From Eutreptiella sp. 'Long Island Sound 2002' (taxonomy: Eukaryota; Euglenozoa; Euglenophyceae; Eutreptiales; Eutreptiaceae), in the NCBI GenBank assembly GCA_964036045.1, contig OZ038381.1:128781708-128845707 (forward strand): a stretch of 64,000 nucleotides of DNA, written 5' to 3'. Made by a program: the position numbers and the translations under genes. The number at the start of each line of letters is the position of its first letter. The first letter of the stretch is position 1. This document shows, piece after piece, positions 39,901 through 50,725 of the stretch. The notes beneath the pieces were generated by a model. That model did not search any database. It had not been told where the DNA came from and worked only from the letters and a program-made list of their open reading frames with translations.

Positions 39901-42152
39901 GTCGCGTGGCCCTAGCCACACGTCCTTTTCTGTCCCGCCTCCTTGTGGTGCTGCGAGGTGTTGTCCGCGTGTTTTTTTTTCGCCGCGCTTTTTTCCGCGT
40001 GGTTCCCTCCTCCCTGCATGCACGCACAACAACACTGCATCACCATCTGTCTCGGTTCCGTTCGGTGCTCTCGTCCAGTCCCACCGCCATCCTGTGGCGC
40101 GGCCCTGGGCGGTCCCCGGCCATGCCAGGTGAGCGCCCCTCCCTCGCGACCCAGCCTTTTAGTCCGCGTTGTTGTACGTGTATCTTCTTTCTCTCCTCTC
40201 CACCCTCCCCTCCCCTCTGTCTCCTGCCCGCCCTCTTAGTGTTGTTCTCCTGCTCCGTGTGCTCGCCGCTGGTCGTCCCCGCGCCATGGTTGTATCTCGC
40301 GCCCTCACGCGCATCTGGGCTTCTGCCCTGTCTTCCGACCTGTAGGCCGACCTGGGCGGCCTCCCCAGACACCCCTTCGGGGGGACTCCCCTGTCGTCCT
40401 CTCCCGCCGGCCGCCCCTCCATCAATTCCCTGATAGTCGGGCGCGGCGGCCAGTATGGCTCAATGCGGGTCATCGGCATGGTGCTTCTCTGTGAGGGACA
40501 TTGTGTTCCTTTGTGCCCTTGTTGGCCCCCTGTTCCCCCCACCTCCCGCGCCCTGCCTCCTCTATGTGTCCTTCCTGTGTGTCCGCCTGTTCTGCTGTTG
40601 TTTTTTTTTGTTCCGTGTTCGCGCTCCCCGCTGCTCCCGCGCGCCCTGCGTGTGCCCCCTGCTCTTCTCCCTGCTACCCTTGTCCCGCTGTCCTGCGCCT
40701 TCTCTCTCGCCTGTCTCCCCTCCCATTCCCCTTCTCGCTGTCGACCCTGCCTGTATGTCTGCCCTCTCTGTCTGAGCCGCGCTGTCACTCGTGTGTGCCA
40801 CCCGCGTGCTCTACCCCTGCCCCTCCCCCTTGCCCCTAACCTTTTTCCTGGGGTCTGTCCCACCCTAGTGCTCCCTCGGTCCCCGTCTCTCACCCCATCC
40901 TGGTTGCCTTGTGCCCTGTTGGGGGGGGGGGGGGTGTATCTGCGTACTGGACTGTGGCCCTTCCCGAGGACTGGCATGGCCGTTGGTTTCCTACGCACCA
41001 CGAGCCACCGCATGTGCCAAAGGAACATAGAGAGAACGTCAGGGAGACGCCTGTCCAATTCCCTTCGCTGCATTTGCACTGTGGAGCCCAGCCGCATAGA
41101 CCAGCTGCGGACCAGCGCCCCCATTTGGACCCGGCGCGGTCACCAAGGGTTCACACTTCGTTGCACCTCGCAGGTGTCCCATGGCGCCGGCGGCCAGCAA
41201 GGCCTGGCGTGGTCAACCCCTCAGAGCAGGGCGCGCGTAAGTCCAACGTTTTCAATGCAGCACCATCCTGTCATGCAGAGAGCTTTGCCGTCATGTAACA
41301 AGTCGGCAGATAGCCCGCACACTCCGGCTGTTAGTCCACAGGGGCGCCACCTAGACGTGGCTCCACTGCACCGGACTGGAGTACACTTGCACTGCCACCT
41401 GCCCATCCCAGCAATCTCTCCGATCACACCATCAGCCAAGACCCTGGCACCAACGTGTCGGAATATTGGATGCATCTGCCCGTTCACCTCTCCTGCAAGT
41501 CAGAGCCCCGGGACCGTGCTGCACCCGAAGGACACAGCGCTGCTCCACGCCATCGCCTGCCGTTCTCGCCAGTCACGACCTTGCGCTCTGCTCCGTCACT
41601 GTACCACATTCCGATACTGCATCCTGTCTGCTTCTCGTTCTGCCCCACACTGCTCGCCGTACCCACGATACGTTCCACGTTCCGCTGCCCGGTTGCTCCC
41701 TCCGCACTCGCCTGCGCCGCCGTACTCCGCCGCCCCATCTTCCCTCTCCCCCGCCGCTGGCCCTGTGCTCCTCGCTTGTGGTTCTCGTCCGCGTCCGCCA
41801 TCACCACATCCCTCTACACTTTCAGCTGTGTCCCTGCCCTCCCCTGCGCACCTGCACCTCTCCGCTCCCTTCCTCCTCTCCTCGTGTCTGTCACATCCCC
41901 TCCTCACCCTCCTCCACCTCCGCCGACCCCCCCCGTCCGCCTCCCCGCATCCCATCTGCCCGTCCCTCCGCACGCCCCTGGCCCCCGGCCCCTAGCGCTT
42001 CCAGTTCCTGCTCCTGCCCGGCTCTACGCGTCCCCACCGTACCGCCCCTCCCGCTGCAATAGCTCTCGCAGCATCTGAACCCTTGGCTTCTTCCCCTTCT
42101 CCTGGGGACAGTCCAGGCGCACCCCCGGGAGCGCCGCTCCCAGCATCCTCCT
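39901..42152. other. Pyrimidine-rich region without recognisable genes
   Basis: Strong C/T bias on the plus strand gives long open frames on both strands (for example 40463-41995), but their translations are low-complexity Pro/Ser/Leu or Arg/Gly and show no motif. A G14 run is at about 40919-40934. This could be untranslated or decayed sequence of a neighbouring retroelement. Confidence 0.4.
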
Positions 42153-44716
42153 TCACCGCCCCTCATCCATCTCCGGCCCCCTTTCCCTGCGCCTCCCTGC
42201 CCTGCCGACCAGGTCACTGAAGGGGCGGGGCCCCCTCTTCTCCCGCCTTCCCCTCGTCTTCCCCGCCCACTTCACGTAGCGGGCCAGCTCCGCCACTTCC
42301 CCCTCCATCCACCCCGCGACCGTCGCGGGTCCCCTCCGCACCAGCGGCGGCGCATACTGCCACGGCGGCGGGGACTCCGAGTCCAAGGCCGTCGGCGTCG
42401 GCTCTGGACTGGGGCTGGCCGGCCGCGGCGCCCCCTCTGCCTCCCCTGCCCCTCGCTCCTCCCCCCTGCGCCGCTTCCCCCTTTCCTGCCCCGCCTCCTT
42501 GTCCTTCTCCCTGGCCCTTTTCCCTGACGGCGACCGCCCCTCCACGTCCGTGGAGGGGGTGTCCTCTTCCGGATCGGGGAGGACCCGGTCGGCCCCCCGG
42601 GCCACCACCTCCTCCTCCTTTCGCACCCTGCGCTCCCTCACCGCCACCTCCCTGTCCCTTTCCACCAGCCTCGCCGCCTACCCCCTGATCCGCCTCCATG
42701 CCCTCTCCTGCATCTCTCCCTCCTGCTCCGGTGTGATAGCGGGCTGTCGGAACGGCACCAGTGGGGTACCCTCCCGCCCCCTTCCCTCCTCTTGTCGTCC
42801 TCCCTCCCTTTCTGCCCTCTCAACCCCCTCCTGCCCTCTCCGAAGATCCGCCCACGTCATCTGCAGCTCCTCCACTGCCTGTGCTTCCTCTCCCTGCGGC
42901 CTGTCGGTCCCTTCCGTCCTCCCCTCCTCCGCCCCGCCCACCTCACCCTTGACCCTGGCCTCCCTCTCCCGCAGGCTCCTCTCTGCCTCCCTTAACCTCT
43001 CCCACGCCCTCCTGCGCTCTTCTCCCTTCCCTTCCTGCGCCCCCCACGCTGTCCCACTGGCCTGCTGGTGCTGCTGCATGTGCTCCTGTGGCTGCATGCC
43101 CGGGTACGCCAGCACGGGGCTGGTACACCATCCCCATCACCAGGTATGGCGGCGGCGGGAATTGTGGGACAATTGGTGGGACGGCCCGCGGGACTACAGC
43201 TCCCCACCATCCCAATCCCTTCCCTGGGAACACCGGCGAGCCCATGTACCCAAGGCCACTCTCCTTCCCCTGCCCCTTGCCTTGTCGCCCCATCGCCCCG
43301 CGTCCTTTGCCGCCTACTCTGTGGAGTCCCACCCTCCCCTGTCCCTTCCCCTGTAACCCTTGTTGCCTCGCTCCTTTCCCCTGCTTGCCCTTGCCGCCTT
43401 CTACCTGTCCCGCACCACTGCCCTGCACCGCTGCGCTGCTCTGCTCTGCCTGCCCCCCCCTCATCCCCGTCCTCCCTGGCTCCATCTCGAACTGGTAGAT
43501 GGTGTCTGGTCCCTGCTCTGGGGGCTGGCGGCGACAGCGCGGGCGCTCCACCTGCGCCAGCGCCTCGTACCGCGCCGCCTGCTGGCGGCGCAGCTCCCGC
43601 TCCTCCTCCGCCCTTACCGCCGCACTGACCCGTGGGGGCGACCTCGGCGGCGACTGCCTGAACGAGCGTTGGGGCTGCGGCCACTGTCGCCTCCGTCCAC
43701 TCCCTTTTCCCCCCTTTCCTGCCAGGTGTCCCTTTGCGTGCACAGCTTCCGACGTCCCTGCCTGCCCTTTCCCCCCCTTGCCCGTCTGCCCTCTCCCTCC
43801 GGCGCTTACGCTGCTGTCTCCGCTCCCTGCCGCTCCCTCCTCTAGCTGCCCTCGTCTGCCCTTGCCTTCCTCCTGCCTCCGCACTTCCGGGAGGATGGAC
43901 TTCATGGCAGCCGCCGGCACATTGGGCGCCGACGGCTGTCCTGGGCCTCCCTCCACCGCCATCCTCGCCGCCCCCTCCCCCTCATCCTCTGACACCTCGA
44001 GGATGTCGGCGACTACCGACTCCCTCTGACTCCTCCACTCCCTGCTCCTCATATCCATGCCCGCCCTCACATCTACGACGTTGAACGGGTCCGCCCCTGG
44101 CCCTTCCGCGGCCTTTTGCCCCTGCACCTCCCCTTGCCCCTCAGCCCCTGCCGCCACCCCCTCTGCCCTGCCCCTCCCCGCCTCCGCCTGTCCTCTCTTG
44201 TCCCCTCCCTCTCCCTTCCCCACCACGGCTCCTTCCCCCCACTGCCGCCCTGTCGCCCCAGGCCCTTGCCTCCTGACCGTCTCCGGGCTCTCCGGAGACG
44301 AGGGCGACAACACGTCCGCAGACGTCGCCGAGGAGGCCGGCGAGGGGGGCTGCGGGGCTGCGCCCGCCTGCATGCGGGCCACCTCTGCCCTCACTGCTGG
44401 TGGCTGGCACGGCTGCGGGTCAGGCTTGTGGGACATTGCGCTGCACATGGGATCGCGCCTGAGCCCTGCGCCCTGCCGCCGCTTCCCCCACCACCCACGC
44501 CCTTTACCCCCGCTGTTCGCGCGCCCTACGTGTGTGGAGCTCTGGGTACGCCTGCGGCTCCTCTTCCACATCTTCTCCCCCGCGATCTGAGGACTTTGCC
44601 TGGTGGCCATTGGCCTCGTTCGGGTCTGCACTGTCGTCGTCCTCGTCCCCGCTTCGCTTTCCCTTCGTCATATCACCCCATTCCGCTCCTCCCTGGCCCG
44701 CTTCTTGCTCCGCCAT
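42153..44716 (-). pseudogene. Decayed ORF1/gag-like gene with coiled coil
   Basis: A possible start is ATG 44716 (MAEQEAGQGGAEWGDMTKG, acidic). The frame then shifts near 44620 to a long Gly/Lys/Gln-rich stretch (44631-42943), and again near 43120 into an Arg/Glu-rich coiled coil (RAWERLREAERSLREREARV, ORF 43115-42678). A stop at 42678 follows, then more charged sequence to 42153. The composition suits a nucleic-acid-binding ORF1 or Gag protein, but no zinc knuckle or RRM is visible. It lies downstream of the LINE CCHC segment, 124 bp after its stop, so it may be the 5' part of a second copy of that LINE. Low-complexity chance coding is the alternative. Confidence 0.4.
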
Positions 44717-44839
44717 ATGACTCAGTGTGCCCAGTCCCGGACACTCCAGTCCATGCGACGGGCGCCTCTGCTGCCCCTTTCCCTTCGGTCCCCTTACAGA
44801 CGTCCCCCTGCGCGGTGAAATCGTACACCCGTCCTGCCC

Positions 44840-45478
44840 TCATATCTGCCGGATTCTCCTTCGTCTGCGTGCCATCAGGCGGTCCCTCCGCTCGTCTCCC
44901 TCTCTGTCCTTCATTCCCGTCTCTCCCCCTGACCGCCTCGGCCGCCAATCTGGCCGCCTCCGTACTTCCATCTCCGTGAATTTTGGGCTGTACCTGATCA
45001 ACGCCATCTCCACCCGTTTCGTGACTGGATCACGCATGTCTTCCGCCCGGGCCTCCAACTGCGTCTCTCTGCACGCCATGCGCTCCTGGAGATGTTCCAC
45101 CATACGCCGCAACAGAGTGTGTGCCATGGCCTCCGGTGCCACCGTATGCTCCTGGAGTGCCCGCCACAGCAGTTTCACTATCACCATGTGCCACAGTCCC
45201 TTGCGGTGACCCTCTTTCCCCAGCCCTCTCTCCACCGCGCTTCTGCCTCTTGCACCCTTCTTGAGCAACGGGACGTCCTGGTCCCGAATCAGTGGTTCCT
45301 CGATCCCCTTATACTGTTCACACCGCATGAGGTGCTCGGATGTTTCTTGCCCTTGGCCACAGTGGCATCTCATGTACTCCTCCGGGAGGTCCATACCCTT
45401 ATGTCTGTACCAACTCATGATTGTTTCCCGCAGCGGCACCTGCCCCGTGATTGCCTGCAGCCTTCTGGTCTGCAGCCT
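44840..45478 (-). pseudogene. LINE C-terminal domain with CCHC zinc motif
   Basis: In frame with the RNase H segment. From the codon at 45439, C25, C27, H36 and C40 in RCHCGQGQETSEHLMRC match the zinc motif that ends many LINE ORF2 proteins (C-x-C...ET..HL..C). A basic tail ends in TAG or TAA-type termination at 44840. It is broken from the upstream segment by TAA at 45481-45479. Confidence 0.75.
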
Positions 45479-46297
45479 TTATGGCAGCGATTCCGGCCTC
45501 AGCACATTGGGGTAGTGGACCCGCTGTCCCACCTTGCCCTCCAAGTACTCGTTCAGCTCTACCACCTCCGGCCCCCCTCGTACTTGAGCTAGCATGTGCA
45601 CCGGCTGTGGATACACCCTTAGCTCCTGCTTGCCTCTGTCCTCCTCCACCAGCCACCTGGCCTTCTCCTCTTCCCCAGCCCTTGGAGGTATATGCACCAA
45701 GTGGAGGTGCTCCTTTCTCTCTGGCACCCTCCACTCTGGTTTCTGCTCCTTATCCACTGCTTGCGCCGCCCCATCCGCCTCATGATTCCCCACTCCCGCT
45801 CTGTGTGACTCCTGTTTCACCAGGTGTATGACCAGGGGCACGTTCTCCATTTCCAGCCCGTGCCATATCGCGTACACCTGTGACACCAGTCCCGTGCCCA
45901 GGGCCTCATGCAGTGGCCTGCTGGCCAGTCTCCTGAGGGACGCCATGTCCGCCCCCGCGTCCACCACCATCCACATTTCCCGTACCTCCTCCCCTATCTC
46001 CCCAACCACGTCCGCCACCGCCTGCACCTCTCCATGGGACCCTGCTCCGTACACCATCTTTTCCACCACACTCTCCGTCACCTGTCCCACCCCCTTGACC
46101 CTTACTGCCGCTGCCCCCGCCATGGGCGGCTGTCCACCCACCCCGGAGCCGTCCAGAAATAGCACCACCCTCTCCTCCGTGAGCTCCGGTATGCGCACAT
46201 TCTCCGTCGGGTAGTGGCAGTACACTCTGTGCCTCCCGATGCCATACTCTCGTACCCCATCCTCGATGCTCAGTTCTCTCACGCCTCTGTACACTGC
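45479..46297 (-). pseudogene. LINE RNase H domain
   Basis: From codon 46294, D48 in VVLFLDGSG, E89 in GSHGEVQAVADV, D112 in MVVDAGADM and D174 in GNHEADGAAQ give the full RNase H acidic set with the usual spacing. It would degrade the RNA strand of the cDNA hybrid. It follows the RT segment in the same frame after one TGA, so it is part of the same broken ORF2. Confidence 0.85.
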
Positions 46298-48308
46298 TCA
46301 TTTATTGTCCGTCCTGGCCCTCCAGCTCTTCGACAGCACCACCCTGTGACACCATGCCCTGTCCCTCTTCGCCCTGCCCTGCTCCAGGTATGCCTGTACC
46401 AGAACCAAGTACCATACCCTGTCTGCTGGCAACCCGTGGACCGTCAGTCTGATCCTCCTCGCACTCTCTCCACACTTGTGGCCCACGAGCACTATGGGCG
46501 CCTCCTCGTTGGGCCTCCCCGTGTCTGTCATCCGGAAAATCACCGCCACTCCATCATCCTCTTCTTGTAGTCCCCGCACTGTGTCCCATCCCAACTGGAC
46601 CCCTGTTCTCTTCCCCTCCTTTTCCTCTCCCCACCAGACCTCCAGGTCCCCCTGGGCCTCCTCATCCACCTGCACCTCCTCGGGCAGCCGCAGCACCGGC
46701 CCCCGGCATTGCCCCCTGGTGTCCGTAGTGCGCATGGTCGCGTTCCGCAACGCCCATGCCATCATTCGTAGGACTGGCCACGGGATTTGCCCCGCCTCCT
46801 TGGTGCACCTCCAGCACTGGTCCCCCTGTCCCACCCCTTCCGGGGTGTTGTCTTTCCGGAATATATCTGCATGGACATTATACCACTGCCTGGTCGCACT
46901 CTGTACCTTCCCCCTCGGCCCTCTGAGTCCCAGCGCCGCACACAACAGTATGCCCGGTCTGGCCTTGTCCCTCTCCCCCCTGTCCAGCACCACTCTCCCT
47001 TGCTGCGCCCCCTCTCCCCTCCCGCATCTTGGCTTCCTCTTCTGGATCCCCCACAGCGCTACCCACTCGGTCCACATCTTGCGCATCTTCCTGCTCCACC
47101 TTGTGTGGTCCTCTTGTCCTCGTGCTCTCCTCATCATCAACCTGTATACACCCCATTCCACCACCCTGGTGTCCCGATAGAACTCCGCATGGTGCAGCCC
47201 CGCCATCTTGTATTCCTTCATATCCTTCCTGCGCACGTGCAGCACCTCCATGCTCACTGCTTCCTTCCTGATCCACCGTACTGTCCCATGCGTCGCCTCC
47301 CCGAAGTCCGTGTCCAGAACCAGGATTGGTCCCCGCCTACCGCACGTCCTGTTGGTTGCCAGCATGTGCTCTTCCCCCGGCAACACCGCCTGTAGGGCGC
47401 GCCACATGCGTTCTTTCTTCCCCGCCGCCAACCGCCTTCGCCGGTGCCACACATAGCGCGGGCACATGTACTCCTCCTTCTGCACCTCTGCAACGGCGTG
47501 ATAGCACACCCGTCTCACCACCTCTTCCTGATTCTGGCACATCCTGCTCAGCGTCCTAGCCGTGTGCGCCCTGTACGCCTCCTCCGCTGTGGGCATCCCT
47601 TCTCCATCGTAGGCCGTCGGCGACCGCAACAAGCACCACGGCACCTCCGTGGGTATCCCCTCATACCCTCTGATGAGCCTCCGCACTTCTCCCTCCACCT
47701 CCTCCAGCTGCTCCCTCCAGTACGGGAGGTGCATCCCCTGGTACCCTACCGCCGCATTGAGCACCGCCCGCAGGTAGTACAGGGTCGTCTGCACTGACGG
47801 GGGGTGATGCCGCGGGACCACCAGCATCGTCCTGAACCCCCTGACTAATTTGTCGGGTAGCCTGAGTCCCCTCGCCTCCATGGCCTGCACATGTCCCAGC
47901 ACCACCGCTTCCTCTGCCCTCTCCAGCCATACCACTCCGTCTCCTACATCCAGCACCATGCCTTCCTCTCCATCCCTCCTCAGAACCACCGACTTCTCCG
48001 CGCTCCAGACAAGGTGGTTATCCCTCCCGTACCTCTGCATCAGGTCCTGCACCACCTGTTCGGCCTTTTCATCCCGCGCCATGGGTACCGCATCATCCAC
48101 ATCCGCCTGCGCCCGCGACGTGTGTGGTGCCCTCGCCAGTTGTGGATATTCCCGCGCTATCCAACTCATCAGGGTGAGCATGGGCAGCAAGTACAGGAAT
48201 GGGCCCTCCACCCCACCTTGTGGCACCCCGCTGCCTGGAGTTACCCACTCCGTACACCCCTTCCCCGTGGTGACCGTGTACCTCCCTGAGCGCAGGTACC
48301 TTTCCACG
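46298..48308 (-). pseudogene. LINE reverse transcriptase, lacking motifs before B
   Basis: An open frame extends to 48343, but the first dozen codons come from the neighbouring repeat. Real similarity starts near ERYLRSGRY. From 48343, GVPQGGVEGPFLYLL at 39-53 is RT motif B, and QADVDDAV at 79-86 is motif C with Asp where Tyr/Phe is normal. Motif A (the first catalytic Asp) and the whole endonuclease are missing, so it cannot be active. A long thumb/linker with a CWRC pair follows, ending in TGA at 46300-46298. Confidence 0.85.
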
Positions 48309-48829
48309 AAGAGCAAAAAACATTCTACTAAAAATAGTAACATTTGTTACTAAAAAAAGCACACGCGAAAAACTGAAGTCTCCAAACTGAGGGACCCTTG
48401 GGGGGAACAGACCTCAACAATGCGATGGCGACAGCTTCTGGATGGCTGCGGATTCAGAGGAAGCGCGAAGCGGGGCCAGTATCGTGGAGTTCTGAAAATG
48501 GAAAATTTGCTAGTAACAATAGCGCAAGTGTTCTAAAAATAGAACTTGGTGTACTAAAAATAGAAATAGTAGTTGGAAAGGGATTTATCACAACGTGTGG
48601 TCCCCATTGCGTCCAGCGACCTCCAAGTAGGTGCAATCGTTCCCAAATGTGGCGAAAACAAAGCAACAAAGCAAGGGGGGTGATGAGATTGAAACAAATA
48701 AACATCAACTTCATAACCACCGTAGACTCTGGAATTCCAACCTAGAAGTCCACGAACAATCCGGTATAGCGGGGGTGTCGCTCCCACCGAATCACTTACC
48801 AAAGGCTCCACCCAAAAATATAGGATAGG
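48309..48829 (-). repeat. 1.7-kb interspersed repeat, copy B (right-hand 521 bp only)
   Basis: Matches 37741-38254 and 55881-56392. It has CTAAAAATAG at 48328, 48533 and 48554, the AGTAACATTTGTTACT dyad, and the donor-like site (complement at 48793-48800). It is cut at 48308 by the LINE junction. Confidence 0.8.
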
Positions 48830-50725
48830 TTTTGGAAAATGCACGGAGGTAACCGCGCACACAGCGCGACACCACAGGGCGCCAGCAGCGCAACGGACAG
48901 CAGAAAGAAACAGCACACACCACAACACAACGGCCAAACACACACAGCACAGCGCACACAGCACAGGGCAACACATCAAAGTGCCACACCAAACGGCACA
49001 GCACCCCACAGCACGGCAAAACACCCGAGAGCAGGGCACAGCACGCAACAGCACCAAAAAGCGCGAGAAAAACCAGCACAGCACCACGCAAGAGGCACAA
49101 TGCGCAACAGCACTGCACCGCACGAAACAACACGACGCAACGCAGAGCAGCACAGCACCGAGAGACACAGCACAACACACAGGAACACAGACCCGGACAA
49201 AACAGCCAGACACAACACGAACAGCACAGCCTAGCGCACCAAGACACCGCACCCCAAGGCACAGCACAAAACACAGCGGCACAGCACAGCACAGCACAGC
49301 ACGCAGCACAGCACACAGCACCCGAGGCACCGCACAGCACCCGAGGGCACGCCACAGCACAAAGCGGCACCACACACCGCAAGAAAACGCAGCACAGCAC
49401 CAGGCCCACAGCACAGTGCACAACAGCACTGCACGACACAGCACAACACGACGCGACACGGCCCAGCACAGCACCAGGAGGCACAGCACACAACACAGCA
49501 CCGCGACCAAGACGAAACAGCAAGCGACAACGAGGAGGGCACAGCGCAGCGCAACCAGACACCACGCCCAAAGGCGCAGCCCAGCACACAGCAGCAAACA
49601 ACAGCACAGCACAGCACAGCACGGCACAGCACAGCACAGCACACAGCCAACAGCACAAACCCAACGGACACCAGACGGCACAAAGCAAACCACAACAGCA
49701 CACAGAGGGACAGCACAGTACCGAGCACCAAGACGCAGCGCCCCAGCGAACAGCGCAGCACACTACAACACAGCACAGCGCCACCGAGCACAGCAGAACA
49801 CGCAGCAGGGCGCAGCCGCACGAGGAAACGCAGCGCAGCACCACACCACCCACGAAGCAGAACAACACACGGCACAACACGACACGGCACACCGCACCCC
49901 GAACAACACAACACAGCAAGCAGCAACACAGGACCGCAAAGCACAGAACAAGCCAGCACAGCACGCCAACACCAGCCAGCACAAGGCAACAACAGGAGGA
50001 CGCCAAAACACAAAACCGGGGGGGGGGGGCGAACGGCCAACCGGCGCAAAGCCACGAGAAGGCAGAAGGAGAACAGAGGAAGGCAAGCAGCAGGGCAACA
50101 ACACCCGCGAAACACAAACCCAGGGGTGGGGGGGGGTGAGCAGGAGGCGCCAATAAACGGCCAAGGGGCGCAGAGTAACCACAAGGCACAGAGAGGAAAG
50201 AGACAACAAAGGAAAACGCGGACCAAGACGCCAACGGCCGCCAAAAGAAAACCCCAGGGGAGGGGGGAAGGGGGGTCAACAGCCGCCGGCAGGCGTGGGG
50301 ACACCAGTAAGCAAAGGGGGGCGGAAGACAGCAAGCGGAGGGGTGGGGTGGGGCGGGGGGGGGGCGGCGCCAAACAGCAAAGCAGGGCAAGGAGCTGCGC
50401 AGGCACAAGAAAGCGGAGGGGGAGCAGGGGAACACGAGCGGCAGGGCGACGACACCCGCGAAACAAAAACACGGGGTGGCGCACCGCACACGCTCGGCAG
50501 GCCGGCCCGTCTGTCCGTGCCAGGACAAAGGGGTGGCGCACCACACGCGGTTTGGAGGCCGGCCCGTCCCTCCCAGCCAGGCAACACCACAGACACCCAA
50601 CACCCGACAACGCCGGCCGTAAGGTGGCGGAGACAACAGCGAACCAACAAAACAAGAGACCATCGAGCCGTCCAAAACATGACGAGCCGAAAACCGAATA
50701 CCACGACACAGCTGGCCCCACCATG
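48830..50725. repeat. CA-rich low-complexity DNA
   Basis: Dense CACAGC, ACAACAC and ACACAGCA words. The first 297 bp match 38255-38556. A diverged duplication occurs at about 50040-50160 and 50280-50480 (both with CACCCGCGAAACA), and two GGTGGCGCACC...GGCCGGCCCGTC units lie at 50473 and 50531. Long minus-strand frames here are by-products of composition. Confidence 0.7.

Larger units (their letters stand above)
44840..48308 (-). mobile_element. Second LINE, 5'-truncated within the RT
   Basis: Minus-strand RT (from motif B), RNase H and CCHC segments follow each other in one frame, separated by TGA (46300-46298) and TAA (45481-45479). The 5' side ends abruptly at 48308, where the interspersed repeat copy B begins. 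5' truncation is the usual fate of LINE insertions. The 3' end was not located. Confidence 0.8.

Noticed and set aside
40463-41995. A 510-codon plus-strand open frame
   Set aside because: Pro/Ser/Leu-rich translation of pyrimidine-rich DNA, with no motif and strong overlap with other chance frames.
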